Positions 50,695 to 60,999 of a DNA stretch of 61,917 nt are shown here, in pieces. The notes beneath the pieces are model-generated. The model saw only the letters and a program-made list of their open reading frames with translations. It had not been told where the DNA came from and did not search any database. The DNA is taken from assembly GCA_949878745.1 (NCBI GenBank), contig CATLBH010000008.1, positions 1 to 61,917 of the forward strand, given 5' to 3'. The DNA is from an uncultured Ruminiclostridium sp. (GTDB taxonomy: Bacteria; Bacillota; Clostridia; Oscillospirales; Ruminococcaceae). The translations under genes and the position numbers were made by a program. Position 1 is the first letter of the stretch. Every line of letters begins with the position of its first letter.

Positions 50695-51405
50695 TTATAC
50701 CTCCGGCCTTTTTATCTCTCCCTCAACACCGTTCATTTGGTCAATAAACATCGAAAAATCCGAAACCGATTCATCCCCTCCGTTATCAAAAACCCCCTTC
50801 TGATCCAACCTGTAACAATACCCGTTTTCATCAAGCCATAATGTACACTCGAAGCTTTTCAGCTCCCCCAGCTCGGCCATAGCTTCCTTAAACTCCTCGG
50901 CGTTATAGTAAAAGGTTATCTTTTTCCCGGAATCGGTTTCCTCAACGGCGCTGTCCGTTACCGCGTAGGCGTTCATTGAGATTACGCCTTCCTCCGTATA
51001 GGGGTGGCGTTTTTTTCGGTCGTAAACATAGTAGTCCTCGCCTCCTTGGGCTATGAACTCCCATTGCGGATCGCCCTTGTTCTTACGGTTTATCTCGGAG
51101 CCGTTGTGGTATTCGAAGGCCGTTTCGCCGTCCTCCGCGGACATATAAAAATAGGTCAGCTTTCCGTCGTCTCTGTACTTGAAGAGAAATTCCGAGGTTA
51201 TCTCTCCGTCGGAGTTGTCCTGCATATAGAAATGCCCGCTGTCCAAAGCGGCGTAAAGCTTTTTCGCTTGTGTTACCTCGGAGTAGCCCTCTATATTCTT
51301 ATAGGCGGAATCTCCGCCGAGACCGGGAAAACAGGCGGTGAGCAAAAGCGGCATAAGTGCCCCCAAAGCCGAAAGAGCAGATAATTTAAAACTTGTTTTT
51401 TTCAT
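50695..51405 (-). CDS. unknown lipoprotein
   Basis: 236 residues with a lipoprotein signal: KK, a hydrophobic run and the lipobox LLTAC at about 21-25, so it should be anchored on the outer face of the membrane. The rest is soluble, rich in Glu, Asp and aromatic residues, with beta-strand-like alternation (SEFLFKYRDDGKLTYFYMS, CTLWLDENGYCYRLD), resembling the many small beta-rich lipoproteins of Clostridia with no known function. A GGAAA purine run lies before the ATG. Confidence 0.75.
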   Translation of the reverse strand: MKKTSFKLSALSALGALMPLLLTACFPGLGGDSAYKNIEGYSEVTQAKKLYAALDSGHFYMQDNSDGEITSEFLFKYRDDGKLTYFYMSAEDGETAFEYHNGSEINRKNKGDPQWEFIAQGGEDYYVYDRKKRHPYTEEGVISMNAYAVTDSAVEETDSGKKITFYYNAEEFKEAMAELGELKSFECTLWLDENGYCYRLDQKGVFDNGGDESVSDFSMFIDQMNGVEGEIKRPEV

Positions 51406-51448
51406 AGAATTTTCCTTTCGCGGGAAACCGAAGAAAAATTTTTCAAAT

Positions 51449-51481
51449 AAAACGGCCGCTCGGAAAACAAGCAGCCGTTTA
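51449..51481 (-). terminator. terminator of the HPr gene
   Basis: On the minus strand AAACGGCTGCT pairs with AGCGGCCGTTT, followed by a T-rich stretch. Confidence 0.75.
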
Positions 51482-51499
51482 TTAAGTTTTGGCGGTCAA

Positions 51500-51763
51500 T
51501 TATTCGGCAAAGCCGCTTTCTACCAGCTTTATAAGACCTTCTACCGCAAGCTGTTCGTCGGAACCGTCGGCGATAACGCGAATGACGGTGCCGCCCACAA
51601 TGCCCAAGGACAGAACGCCCAAAAGGCTCTTGGCGTTAACTCTGCGTTCTTCCTTCTCAACCCAGATAGAAGACTTATACTCATTGGCCTTCTGGATAAA
51701 GAAAGTCGCGGGTCTGGCGTGGAGACCTACCGAGTTTTTTACCTCTACATCTTTTGCAAACAT
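51500..51763 (-). CDS. ptsH: HPr-family phosphocarrier protein
   Basis: 87 residues, standard. His15 in GLHARPA is the site phosphorylated by enzyme I, and Ser46 in AKSLLGVLSLG is the HPr kinase site used in CcpA-dependent catabolite repression. The presence of His15 argues against Crh. There is no ptsI next to it. Its own promoter and terminator make it a single-gene unit. Confidence 0.93.
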   Translation of the reverse strand: MFAKDVEVKNSVGLHARPATFFIQKANEYKSSIWVEKEERRVNAKSLLGVLSLGIVGGTVIRVIADGSDEQLAVEGLIKLVESGFAE

Positions 51764-51828
51764 ACTTTTGTTCCTCCGTTTTGATTTAAGGTTTTAATGG
51801 GGTTATGTTTTTACCTTTCATCACTAAC

Positions 51829-51857
51829 AGTATATAACGAAATTCCGTTTTAGTCAA
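51829..51857 (-). promoter_or_regulatory. sigma-A promoter of the HPr gene
   Basis: TTGACT, 17 bp, TATACT on the minus strand, about 65 bp before the ATG. The remaining 51858-52061 shows nothing recognisable. Confidence 0.8.
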
Positions 51858-52061
51858 CAGGCATTTCTAATTTTTTACTGTTTCGTGAATGAATTTTTCA
51901 AAAAAGAACAGATTAGGTAAATTCTAAATAACATATTTGTGCTCTTTGCACAATTTTATTAAACTTCTATGTTAGACACATACAAAAGTTTTCAACAGGG
52001 GGACAATTTGAGAATACAATAAGTGGTATAAGAGACGATTTGGACATACAAGCTTTTTTTA

Positions 52062-53246
52062 TCAACCTCCCCAATTCTTTTTAAGATCGTCGCCGAATTT
52101 TTTCAGCTTATCCATGAAGCTTTCCTTTTTCTCGAAATTCTTTTCGTTCATGGCCGCTTCAAGCTGCTGTAAAATCTCCTTTTGCTGTTTGGTAAGGCGT
52201 TTGGGCACCTCGATCTGTACCTTTATCATCATATCCCCGCGGCCCTCTCTCTGACAGTGCTGTACGCCCTTGCCCCGAAGTCTGAGTACGTCTCCGGGCT
52301 GAGTGCCTTCGGGTATGCGATAGGTAACGTTCCCGTCGATGGTGGGAACGGTAAGCTCGTCGCCCAGCGCCGCCTGAGTGTAGCTTATGGGAAGATCCAC
52401 CCAGATATCGTCGCCGCGCCGCTCGAAAAGGGGATCCCTTCTGACGCTGATCCTTATGTTGAGATTGCCTTTGGCTCCGCCGTTTACGCCCGCGTTGCCC
52501 TCGCCGGGAACGGTGAGCACCTGACCGTTGTCGATTCCCGCGGGAACGTTTACGGTAATTTTCTTGCGCTTCTGCACTCTTCCGTTGCCGTTGCAGGCGG
52601 GACAGGGGGTTTCGATGATCTTCCCTTTGCCGCCGCAGCGGGTGCAGGATCTTTGGGTGGACATGGAGCCTAACATGGTGCGCTGGGTTATTTTAACCAC
52701 GCCCGAGCCGTGACAATCGGGACAGGTTTTGGGCGTGGTGCCGGGTTTCGCGCCGCTTCCGTTGCAGCTGTCGCAGGTGTCGGCCCGATTCAGCTCTATG
52801 TCGTGGGTCACGCCCTTACAGGCTTCCATAAAGCTGATATCCAGGTTGACGGCGATATCCGAGCCTCTTTTGGGGGCGTTGGGGTTTGAGCGGCGGCTTG
52901 TGGAAGCGCCGCCGAAAATGGTATCGAAAATATCTCCCAGGTCGATCCCGCCGTCGGCTGAAAATCCGCCGAAGCCGCCGCCGTAGCCGTAGCCGCCCGC
53001 CCCTCCGCCGTAGGAGGGGTCGACGCCCGCGTGTCCGAACTGATCGTATCTGGCTCTTTTCTGGGGATCGGACAGTATATCGTTCGCCTCGTTCACTTCT
53101 TTGAATTTGGCTTCCGCTTCGGGGTTGTCGGGGTTCAGGTCGGGGTGGTATTTTTTCGCCAGCTTACGGTAGGCGGATTTTATTTCCGCCTCGCTCGCCC
53201 CCTTTTGAAGCCCTAAGACCTCGTAATAATCTCTTTTTTCCGCCAT
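52062..53246 (-). CDS. dnaJ: molecular chaperone DnaJ
   Basis: 394 residues. J domain with [20 protein letters not shown] and the HPD motif in [11 protein letters not shown]; Gly-rich region about 75-105 ([15 protein letters not shown]); four CxxCxGxG-type zinc repeats ([32 protein letters not shown]); then the substrate-binding C-terminal domains. It stimulates DnaK ATPase and delivers substrates. The start at 53246 has AAGGAG 5 nt upstream; the frame is open to 53279 without a ribosome site. Confidence 0.97.
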   Translation of the reverse strand: MAEKRDYYEVLGLQKGASEAEIKSAYRKLAKKYHPDLNPDNPEAEAKFKEVNEANDILSDPQKRARYDQFGHAGVDPSYGGGAGGYGYGGGFGGFSADGGIDLGDIFDTIFGGASTSRRSNPNAPKRGSDIAVNLDISFMEACKGVTHDIELNRADTCDSCNGSGAKPGTTPKTCPDCHGSGVVKITQRTMLGSMSTQRSCTRCGGKGKIIETPCPACNGNGRVQKRKKITVNVPAGIDNGQVLTVPGEGNAGVNGGAKGNLNIRISVRRDPLFERRGDDIWVDLPISYTQAALGDELTVPTIDGNVTYRIPEGTQPGDVLRLRGKGVQHCQREGRGDMMIKVQIEVPKRLTKQQKEILQQLEAAMNEKNFEKKESFMDKLKKFGDDLKKNWGG

Positions 53247-53298
53247 AATTACTCCTTGACAAATCCGAGGTGATACCAACCTGAAATAAGGTTAATAT

Positions 53299-53341
53299 CA
53301 GACACCTTAAGGCAACACTCGTTTCCGGGGCTGCCTTAAGA
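53299..53341 (-). promoter_or_regulatory. stem-loop between dnaK and dnaJ
   Basis: CTTAAGGCA pairs with TGCCTTAAG around a 20-nt loop. No T-run follows in the direction of transcription, so an RNA processing or partial attenuation site fits better than a terminator. Confidence 0.4.
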
Positions 53342-53365
53342 TTTTATCGATTATTTTTTATTTTT

Positions 53366-55201
53366 TCAGTCCGCGTCCTTGTAATCCACGTCAACGACGT
53401 TGTCATTACCGCCCGCGGCGGCGGAGGTGCCTTCTCCGCTCACTTCGGCTCCCGCCGCGCCAGCCGCGCCCTGTTCCTTATAAACTCTCTCTGCGACGGC
53501 GTAGAAGGCGGTCTGGAGCTCTTCCTTGGCGGATTTTATTTTTTCGATGTCGGTTCCCTTAAGGGCTTCCTTAAGTGCGTCTATCTTGGGCTGAACCTGA
53601 CCCTTTTCATCGGCTGTTACTTTATCGCCGAATTCGTTAAGGGACTTTTCGGTCTGGTATACCATGGAGTCGGCTTCGTTTCTGAGATCCACCTCTTCGC
53701 GGCGCTTCTTGTCCTCTTCGGCGTAGGCCTCGGCTTCCTTGACGGCCTTGTCGATATCCTCCTTGCTCATATTGGTGGAGGCGGTAATGGAGATGTGCTG
53801 TTCCTTTCCGGTGCCCAAATCCTTGGCGGAAACGTTGACGATACCGTTGGCGTCGATATCGAAGGTAACCTCTATCTGGGGGATGCCTCTGGGGGCGGGG
53901 GCGATGCCGTCGAGACGGAAGGTTCCCAAAGACTTGTTGTCCTTGGCGAAGTCGCGTTCGCCCTGAAGCACGTTGATGTCAACGCTGGGCTGATTGTCGG
54001 CGTAGGTGGAGAATATCTGAGACTTCTTGGTGGGGATCGTGGTGTTGCGGGTAATCATCTTGGTGCATACGCCGCCGGCGGTTTCCACGCCGAGGGAAAG
54101 GGGAGTAACGTCCAGAAGCAGGAGTCCGCTGACTTCCTTGTTAAGCACGCCGCCCTGAATGGCCGCGCCCACGGCTACGCACTCGTCGGGGTTGATGCCC
54201 TTAAAGGGATCCTTTCCGGTGTATTTTTTTACCGCTTCCTGTACGGCGGGGATACGGGTGGAGCCGCCCACCAGGAGAACCTTGTCTATTTCGCTTATTT
54301 TAAGGCCGCTGTCCTTAATGGCCTGTTCCAAAGGTCCCATGGTGGCCTTTACCAGATCGGCGGTAAGGTCGTCGAATTTGGCTCTGGAAAGAGTTACGTT
54401 CATATGCTTGGGGCCGTTGGCGTCGGCGGTGATATAGGGAATATTTACGTTTACGGTAGTGGTGTTGGAAAGGGCGATCTTGGCCTTTTCCGCTTCGTCC
54501 TTGAGTCTCTGCATGGCGAATTTGTCGTTTCGCAGATCGGTGCCGTCGGATTTTTTGAATTCCTCCACAAGGAAGTCGATGATTCTCTGATCGAAGTCGT
54601 CGCCGCCCAGACGGTTGTTGCCCGCGGTGGCCAGAACCTCCTGTACGCCGTCGCCTATTTCGATGATGGAAACGTCGAAGGTGCCGCCGCCCAAGTCGTA
54701 AACCACTACCTTCTGTTCGTTGCCCTTGTCTACGCCGTAAGCCAAAGCGGCGGCGGTAGGCTCGTTGATTATGCGGTGTACGTTAAGACCCGCTATCTGT
54801 CCCGCGTCCTTTGTGGCCTGACGCTGAGAGTCGGTGAAGTAGGCGGGAACGGTGATAACCGCGTCGCTTACCTTTTCGCCCAGATAGTTTTCCGCTTCGG
54901 TCTTAAGCTTTTGGAGCACCATGGCGGAGATTTCCTGAGGGGTGTACTTTTTGCCGTCGATATCCACTTTATAATCGCTTCCCATATGGCGCTTGATGGA
55001 GATTACGGTTTTGTCGGGGTTGGTTACAGCCTGATTTTTGGCAAGCTGACCCACAAGGCGCTCGCCGTCCTTGGTAAATGCCACCACGGAGGGGGTGGTT
55101 CTGTTACCCTCGGAATTGGTGATAACGGTGGGCTCGCCGCCTTCGATTACCGCCACGCAGGAGTTGGTTGTTCCTAAGTCGATTCCTATAATTTTTCCCA
55201 T
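53366..55201 (-). CDS. dnaK: molecular chaperone DnaK (Hsp70)
   Basis: 611 residues. N-terminal ATPase with [27 protein letters not shown] and [13 protein letters not shown]; the linker [15 protein letters not shown]; then the substrate-binding beta domain and the helical lid ending in a Gly/Ala-rich tail and DVDYKDAD. The length is typical for Firmicutes DnaK. Confidence 0.98.
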   Translation of the reverse strand: MGKIIGIDLGTTNSCVAVIEGGEPTVITNSEGNRTTPSVVAFTKDGERLVGQLAKNQAVTNPDKTVISIKRHMGSDYKVDIDGKKYTPQEISAMVLQKLKTEAENYLGEKVSDAVITVPAYFTDSQRQATKDAGQIAGLNVHRIINEPTAAALAYGVDKGNEQKVVVYDLGGGTFDVSIIEIGDGVQEVLATAGNNRLGGDDFDQRIIDFLVEEFKKSDGTDLRNDKFAMQRLKDEAEKAKIALSNTTTVNVNIPYITADANGPKHMNVTLSRAKFDDLTADLVKATMGPLEQAIKDSGLKISEIDKVLLVGGSTRIPAVQEAVKKYTGKDPFKGINPDECVAVGAAIQGGVLNKEVSGLLLLDVTPLSLGVETAGGVCTKMITRNTTIPTKKSQIFSTYADNQPSVDINVLQGERDFAKDNKSLGTFRLDGIAPAPRGIPQIEVTFDIDANGIVNVSAKDLGTGKEQHISITASTNMSKEDIDKAVKEAEAYAEEDKKRREEVDLRNEADSMVYQTEKSLNEFGDKVTADEKGQVQPKIDALKEALKGTDIEKIKSAKEELQTAFYAVAERVYKEQGAAGAAGAEVSGEGTSAAAGGNDNVVDVDYKDAD

Positions 55202-55338
55202 AATAAATCAGTTCCTTTCTTTGTTCGCGTTTTCGAAATTTCGCTTTATATATTTTTTAGGTTTTCGAAATATGTCTTTGGGTAAGCTGTTTCCTTGCTT
55301 TTGTTTTACACGTTTCTTTTTTTGATTTTTCGGTGAAT

Positions 55339-55932
55339 TTACGCCACCACCGCCACCATGGCGAATCTCAGAATTTTGTCGCCCAGCTTATAGCCTTTTT
55401 GAAAGGTGGAGGCGATCATGCCGCTTTCCTGTCCTTCTTCGGCGGGAACCTGCTGCACCGCCTGATGAAGTGAGGGGTTAAACTCGCCCTCGGAGGGAAT
55501 TTGTTCCACGCCCAGCTTTCCGAGAGTTTCCATAAAGGATTGATATATCATCTCAACGCCTTTTTTGAAATTCTCGTCGGCACAGTCGGCGCTTAAGGCT
55601 CTTTCCAGATTGTCCGCCACGGCGAGGAATTCCGTCACGGTCTTGGCGGTAATCTCCGGTTCAAGCTCCACCCGCTCGCGGCTTGTGCGCTTTCGGTAAT
55701 TGTCGTATTCCGCCATATTCCGCATAAGCTGATCCTTAAGCTTTTCCGCTTCCTCGGTTTTCTTTTCAAGCTCCGCTTCGAGAGGGCTTTTTTCGGGAGC
55801 TTCGTTTACGGCGTTTTCGCCGCTTTTTTCCTTTTCCTCGGTTTCCTTCAAAACCTCCTCTTCTTTTACGGTATCTTTAGCGTCCAATTTGTCTTTCTCC
55901 TTCTCTTTTTTCTTTTTGTCGGCCTTACTCAA
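55339..55932 (-). CDS. grpE: nucleotide exchange factor GrpE
   Basis: 197 residues. A Lys/Glu-rich N-terminal tail and long coiled coil (1-90), then DQLMRNMAEYDNYRKRTSRE, the GrpE core FLAVADNLERAL, and the beta domain ending in GYKLGDKILRFAMVAV. It releases ADP from DnaK. Its start overlaps the hrcA stop by 8 nt. Confidence 0.96.
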   Translation of the reverse strand: MSKADKKKKEKEKDKLDAKDTVKEEEVLKETEEKEKSGENAVNEAPEKSPLEAELEKKTEEAEKLKDQLMRNMAEYDNYRKRTSRERVELEPEITAKTVTEFLAVADNLERALSADCADENFKKGVEMIYQSFMETLGKLGVEQIPSEGEFNPSLHQAVQQVPAEEGQESGMIASTFQKGYKLGDKILRFAMVAVVA

Positions 55933-56998
55933 GATTATCCGCCTCCTTTTCCTCGGGGAGGAATCCGGCGAGCGCCGATTCGTCCTCGTCTTCGCTAAGG
56001 CTAAGCAAATTTGTTATCTTATCGGAAAAATACTCCAGATAGGGTATTATCTTCTTGTAATCGATTCTGGCGGGGCCTATCACCCCGAAGCTTCCCGCCT
56101 TGCGGCCGTCCTTTTCAAAGGAAGAGGTTATCACACTGGAATTGGAGACCACAAAGGTTTGGTTTTCCTCTCCGAACATTATGTTTATTCCCGAAAAGGC
56201 GCCGGAAAGTATTTCGCTGAAGCTTTCCCTGTTTCTCAGAATGGAGGCGATCTCGTGGCTTTCAAGCTGTTCGCAGGCCACAAGATTCGCTTCGCCGTTG
56301 ACGCTCACCTGTTCCTTGGCCATTTCCGCGGACATTTCCGCTATTCCCTTCATAAGGGGGGAGAGCATCATCATATAGCTGCCCAAAGCGGCGGAAAGGC
56401 TTTCCATAAGCTCGTCGGAGAGGCTGTCTATATTAAGGCCGGTAAGGTTTTCGTCGGCGAATTTGGTGAAAAAATTCACCTGTTCGCCCGTGAGGTCAAA
56501 CTGTAGACGGCAAACGCGGTTTTTTATGCTTCCCCCCGAAGTAACCAGAAGCAGCACGTACATTCTCCGCCCCGTGGGGATAACCTCCACCTTGGTGATC
56601 ACCGAAAATCTTCCCGTTTCGTTGGCGGTGACTATGGCGCATTTCGTTATCTCGGACAGAGCCTTTCCCGCTTCCTCGATAAGGCGGTCGTCGGTTTCGG
56701 CGTCTATTTCCTCGAATATTTCGTCTATGCGGAGTCTTTCGTCCTCGGAAAGCTTATGCTCGGGCATAAAATTTTCTATATAAAAACGGTAGCCGCTGAA
56801 GGTCGGGACTCTTCCCGCGCTGGTATGGGGGTGTTCGAGATAGCCCAGCTGCTCCAACATTGCCATCTCGTTTCGAATAGTGGCGGAGGATACTTTTAAG
56901 GTAAGCTTTTCCTGAACGGTTTTTGAGCCCACCGGCTCTCCGGTTCTTATATATTCGTCCACCACCGTTTCCAATATTTTTAACGATCTTTTTTCCAT
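55925..56998 (-). CDS. hrcA: heat-inducible transcription repressor HrcA
   Basis: 357 residues. An N-terminal winged helix (LKILETVVDEYIRTGEPVGS, VSSATIRNEMAMLEQLGYLEHPHTSAGRVP), then the GAF-like dimerisation and inserted domains ending IGPARIDYKKIIPYLEYFS. HrcA binds the CIRCE box just upstream (57104-57130) and represses its own operon; GroEL normally assists it, though groESL is not in the window. Confidence 0.97.
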   Translation of the reverse strand: MEKRSLKILETVVDEYIRTGEPVGSKTVQEKLTLKVSSATIRNEMAMLEQLGYLEHPHTSAGRVPTFSGYRFYIENFMPEHKLSEDERLRIDEIFEEIDAETDDRLIEEAGKALSEITKCAIVTANETGRFSVITKVEVIPTGRRMYVLLLVTSGGSIKNRVCRLQFDLTGEQVNFFTKFADENLTGLNIDSLSDELMESLSAALGSYMMMLSPLMKGIAEMSAEMAKEQVSVNGEANLVACEQLESHEIASILRNRESFSEILSGAFSGINIMFGEENQTFVVSNSSVITSSFEKDGRKAGSFGVIGPARIDYKKIIPYLEYFSDKITNLLSLSEDEDESALAGFLPEEKEADNLE

Positions 56999-57103
56999 TT
57001 GTTACAGACCATTCCTTGTAATATGGGAAGCGTTTGCTTAACGCAAGGGGCAAGGGCGCAAACCGACTTTTTATCGGTTTCTGGCACTCTTGCGGTTGGT
57101 GTG

Positions 57104-57130
57104 TTAGCACTCTTGCTCTTTGAGTGCTAA
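57104..57130. promoter_or_regulatory. CIRCE operator (HrcA site)
   Basis: A perfect match to the CIRCE consensus: TTAGCACTC, 9 bp, GAGTGCTAA. It overlaps the expected transcription start of hrcA-grpE-dnaK-dnaJ. Confidence 0.97.
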
Positions 57131-57134
57131 CCAT

Positions 57135-57163
57135 AATGTATCACTTTTTCGTCGGAATGTCAA
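57135..57163 (-). promoter_or_regulatory. sigma-A promoter of the hrcA operon
   Basis: TTGACA, 17 bp, TACATT on the minus strand, 5 bp upstream of CIRCE. Confidence 0.85.
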
Positions 57164-57443
57164 GTGTTTTTTGAAAAATTTTTTAAATTTTTTTGATTTT
57201 CTTTTTTTGGATTTTGCAAATCGGCTTTGAGAAAGAGATGACGGGTTTTTTTGAATTTGTTAGTTTAAGAGGAGCGTCACAGATGGAATACTTTTTAAGA
57301 GGGGGGTTAAAAGCACAACTTTTTAAAACTTTCACTTGCATTTTCGCCGAAAATCTGCTATACTATTGTGATATGGAAATATGCGGTTAAACTGCCGCAA
57401 TTTCCCGTTTTCAAAGGAAAAAGAAAAACGCCGAGGACGTATT

Positions 57444-59375
57444 ATGGAAAAAACGGAAAAAACCACACTGCTGTCACGCATTCGCGGCAGGGCGGGAAAC
57501 AGAAGCGTGAAATTTCTTCTGTATCTCGTCTTTTTCGCCGTGCATATGCTTATTTCCCTTTCCTCCTACCTGCCCTCTATTGATCCCAACGAATTCTCCG
57601 CCGCCGCTATGACCAATATGTTTCTCGGAGGGAATTGGACGGCGGCTATGAGCCGAAGCGATTATTACTACGGATTTTTACAGTCCCTTGTGTATATTCC
57701 CGCCATGTCGGTAACTAAAGACCCGTTTGTGCAGTATCGGGTTATGCTGATAATCAACGGGGCTTTAATGAGCCTTGTGCCCGTGACGGTTTATACCCTC
57801 TGTCTTAAGCTGGGGGTGAAAAAGGTTTGGCAGGCGGTTTTTGCCGCCGTATGCTGCGGCGGGTGGATGACCTGTCTGGTGCACAGCAAGTTTATATGGA
57901 ACGAAACGGCCGCAATACTGCTCCCGTTTATTATGCTTTATCTGCTCGTTTCGGCGGAGACCGCCGACAAAAAAGGAAAGAGGAGCTTTTTTTCGATATT
58001 TCTCGCCTTTTCCTGCGGCCTGGCCTATTGCGCCCATCAAAGGCTTATTTCCGCGATTCTGGCGGTAACGGCGGCTTCTCTTTTGTCGCGATTTGTACTT
58101 AAAAGAAAAAGTCTTAATTTCACCGCGTTTTTTTCCGCTCTGGCCGTATTTATGACGGCGGCGGTGTTCGGGAATTACCTTGTGCAAAGGGTGCTTTGGG
58201 GAGCGGACGACCCCGCCTTGCTCCAAAACACCGCCGAAAACTTTCTGGCAAGGCTTCCCGAGCTGTTTAAGGACGGGGGCGCGGCAAGATTTTTTACCGC
58301 TTTGATTTCCCAGTGCTTTTACTTCGTCTGCGCTTCTTGGGGGCTGGGGGCGCTGGGGGTTTCGCTTTTTACTGTGGTAATTCTTTCGCTGGTGAAAAGT
58401 CGGCGGGAAAAGGGCAAACCGATATTCGGGGGAGAAAGAGCGGTGTTTCTGTTCTTCGCCGCCTCAGCGACATTTTTCACTTTAATCGTGGGGGCATTTT
58501 ACCGATTCGGGGCGGAAAGCTTTGAGACAAGCCAGAGTACGCTAATATTCGGACGTTATCTTGACGGGGTGATACCCTTTACGGTGATGTTCGTGTTTGT
58601 TTATATCTTCACGGAGGAGCTTAAGCTTACGGAGATATTGGGGGGGATAATCGTTTCGGGGGCGGCGTACCTGATGTTTTTCTTTACGGGAAGGACGGCC
58701 GCGCTTAACGCGGTTTCCGCCACCATTATTCCGATGTTGGGACTTTATCCGGTGATGTTCGGGGAAAACTCGGGAAGCTTGGTTACCTCGACGGGCTTTA
58801 CCGCCGCGGTAAGCTGTTCCATGTGCGTGATGACACTGCTTATAGTTATCGTTTCCTGCTCCAAAAAATACAAGAAAATCAATATATCCGTTCTTTTCAC
58901 GATAATCTCCGTTTATTCGGCGCTGTACGGAACGTTCGGATATCTGCCCCTTTCGGCGGCGGAGAGCAGGGAAAAAAACGCGGAATACGTTGAGCTTTCC
59001 TCCTACATTTACAACACCGCCGAGTCCCCTTCGGTAACGGCCTATTCCTGCGGAAGAGGGTGCGTTATGATGCTTCAGTATCTGAATCAGAACATAAAGG
59101 TGTATCCCGCCGAGTCGCCCGGGGAAATTCGCGAGGACTCTTATGTAATAGTGCCCAACGACGTTATGATACGGTTTGACGGACAAACGCGGGTGGTATT
59201 CGCCCAACTTGCCGAAACCGACAATTATAAGGTGTACGCTTACGGCGAGAGAGCCAAAGCCTACGCACAATCACAGTCGGGGACAGAGGAAACGGTCGGA
59301 GACCGTCAAAGTGAGACTGCCCCCAAAACAGAAACGGAAGAAACCGAAAAAACATCGGCGGCTTCAAGGGAGTAA
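57444..59375 (+). CDS. large polytopic membrane protein, possible GT-C glycosyltransferase
   Basis: 643 residues with about 11-13 membrane helices (first at 18-37) and a soluble C-terminal part (about 520-643) ending in a Thr/Glu-rich tail. After the first helix an acidic loop, SIDPNEFSAAAMTNMF, resembles the first extracellular loop of GT-C glycosyltransferases, which use lipid-linked sugars. I cannot name a family with confidence; an O-antigen-ligase or polymer-type role is also possible. The start at 57444 has GAGG about 9 nt upstream; the ATG at 57381 does not. A KtrB-like gene follows 51 bp later. Confidence 0.65.
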   Translation: MEKTEKTTLLSRIRGRAGNRSVKFLLYLVFFAVHMLISLSSYLPSIDPNEFSAAAMTNMFLGGNWTAAMSRSDYYYGFLQSLVYIPAMSVTKDPFVQYRVMLIINGALMSLVPVTVYTLCLKLGVKKVWQAVFAAVCCGGWMTCLVHSKFIWNETAAILLPFIMLYLLVSAETADKKGKRSFFSIFLAFSCGLAYCAHQRLISAILAVTAASLLSRFVLKRKSLNFTAFFSALAVFMTAAVFGNYLVQRVLWGADDPALLQNTAENFLARLPELFKDGGAARFFTALISQCFYFVCASWGLGALGVSLFTVVILSLVKSRREKGKPIFGGERAVFLFFAASATFFTLIVGAFYRFGAESFETSQSTLIFGRYLDGVIPFTVMFVFVYIFTEELKLTEILGGIIVSGAAYLMFFFTGRTAALNAVSATIIPMLGLYPVMFGENSGSLVTSTGFTAAVSCSMCVMTLLIVIVSCSKKYKKINISVLFTIISVYSALYGTFGYLPLSAAESREKNAEYVELSSYIYNTAESPSVTAYSCGRGCVMMLQYLNQNIKVYPAESPGEIREDSYVIVPNDVMIRFDGQTRVVFAQLAETDNYKVYAYGERAKAYAQSQSGTEETVGDRQSETAPKTETEETEKTSAASRE

Positions 59376-59426
59376 CCGAAAGCGTCCGAAATATCATATG
59401 TATTTTGTCAAAAGGAATGATGTAGT

Positions 59427-60776
59427 ATGCCCGTTATAGCAAAAAAAGCCAAACAGCCCAACCCCGCAAGAACGCTTACACTTAGTCTTTTAGCCGTAAT
59501 TATAGTGGGTACGGTGCTTTTGTGGCTTCCTATTTCCTCGAAAAGCGGGGAGTGGACCGATTTTATAGACTGTTTCTTTACCGCCGCCTCCGCCACCACA
59601 ACCACGGGCATCACGGTGGTGGAGACCTTCAGTCACTGGAACCTTTTCGGACAGTGGGTACTGCTGCTGATGACGCAGATCGGTGGTCTCGGTCTTGTAA
59701 TTATCCTCACCTTTTTCAACTTCGCGCTGGGGCGGAAAATGGGGCTTATGAAAGCCAGCGCCGTGGCGGGCGAGGTCAGCGTAAGCGGCTTCGTGGGGGC
59801 GAAAAGGCTTTTTATAAGAATAGGAACCTACACCTTTATTCTGGAATTCGTCGGGGCGGTGATTATGTGCTTTACCCTGGTTCCCGAATACGGGGCTTAC
59901 GGGGTGTTTATGTCGTTTTTCACCGCGATTTCCGCGTTCTGTAACGGAGGACTCGACCTTTTCGGAATAGGCACGGGGCTTTCGGGATATTTCGACAAGC
60001 CGCAGGTGCATATAGTTATAGCGGCGCTGGTGTTCTTGGGGGGAATCGGCTTTGTGGTATGGGACAACGTGGTAAGCTGGTTTAAGACAAAAAGGCTGTC
60101 CATTTATACGAAAATAGTGCTTATTTACAGCGGGGTGTTCTTCCTTATAGGCTTTCTGGCTTACTTTTTGGTTATAATCCTTCACGGGGACGCTTACGAG
60201 GATATGAATATCGGGGACAAACTGTTTTGTTCCGCGTTCACAAGCGTTTCCGCCCGCTCGGCGGGGTTTAACATAAGGGATATCGCGCTGGCCAACGACT
60301 TTTCGAAAATAGTCACCACAATACTTATGTTTATCGGCTCGGCGCCCGCTTCTACGGGCGGCGGTATAAGAGTTACCACGCTGGCGATATTGGCGGCCAC
60401 CGTTGTCGCGGTGTTTAAGGGGTACGACGATGTAAGGCTGTACGGGCACAAGGTGGGGAAGAGGCTTGTGTATAAGGCGGTGTCTGTGCTGGTGCTGTCG
60501 GTGGTGTTTGTGCTTATTTGTTTTACCACAATATATCTGCTGAATCCGGAGATTGCGGAGGTGGATATACTTTATGAGATTGTTTCGGCGGTTACCACCA
60601 CGGGGTTTTCTACGGGGATTTCTTCGGCGGTGGATCCGGTATCTAAGCTTATGCTTTGTTTGGCGATGTTGGTAGGAAGAGTGGGGACTGTTTCGCTTCT
60701 GCTGTCGTTTAAGGGGGATAAGGGGGACAGCGGGAAGAATAAGATTTTGCCCGACTGCGAGCTTTTAATAGGATAA
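59427..60776 (+). CDS. TrkH/KtrB-family potassium transporter
   Basis: 449 residues, eight or more membrane helices in four pore repeats. The four selectivity-filter segments are visible: ASATTTTGITV, SAFCNGGLD, SARSAGFN and AVTTTGFST, each with the key glycine. GSAPASTGGGIRVTT is a strongly conserved block before the third pore. It imports K+ (often with Na+) and normally needs a cytoplasmic KtrA/TrkA ring, which is not encoded next to it. AAAGGA precedes the ATG. Confidence 0.93.
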   Translation: MPVIAKKAKQPNPARTLTLSLLAVIIVGTVLLWLPISSKSGEWTDFIDCFFTAASATTTTGITVVETFSHWNLFGQWVLLLMTQIGGLGLVIILTFFNFALGRKMGLMKASAVAGEVSVSGFVGAKRLFIRIGTYTFILEFVGAVIMCFTLVPEYGAYGVFMSFFTAISAFCNGGLDLFGIGTGLSGYFDKPQVHIVIAALVFLGGIGFVVWDNVVSWFKTKRLSIYTKIVLIYSGVFFLIGFLAYFLVIILHGDAYEDMNIGDKLFCSAFTSVSARSAGFNIRDIALANDFSKIVTTILMFIGSAPASTGGGIRVTTLAILAATVVAVFKGYDDVRLYGHKVGKRLVYKAVSVLVLSVVFVLICFTTIYLLNPEIAEVDILYEIVSAVTTTGFSTGISSAVDPVSKLMLCLAMLVGRVGTVSLLLSFKGDKGDSGKNKILPDCELLIG

Positions 60777-60782
60777 GAAAAG

Positions 60783-60962
60783 AAGAAAAAAATCGGCGAA
60801 GCCGCAATGTATTTTTCGCTTCCTTTTTGCACTGCAAAAAGGAAGTGGGGTTCGGGGCAAAGCCCCGACGTAGCAACTTAAGAGCATCAACCATCTATAA
60901 ATTTGTCGCGTAACCACCGCACAGAAGCGGGCGAAGCCGCCGCTTCGGCCGTAAAGAAAAAG
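60783..60962 (+). repeat. family F repeat, copy 3
   Basis: GGCGAAGCCGC, CTTCCTTTTTGCACTGCAAA with AAAGGAAG, CGGGGC/GCCCCG, TTGTCGCGTAACCACCGC and GCGGGCGAAGCCGCCGCTTC. Same module order as copy 1; it lies right after the KtrB-like stop. Confidence 0.75.
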
Positions 60963-60999
60963 AAAAAACCACAATAACCCGCAAAAAGGAACGCAACCA

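Noticed and set aside
53795-55177. A 460-codon open frame antisense to dnaK
   Set aside because: dnaK is unmistakable; the antisense translation is a biased Gly/Val-rich shadow.
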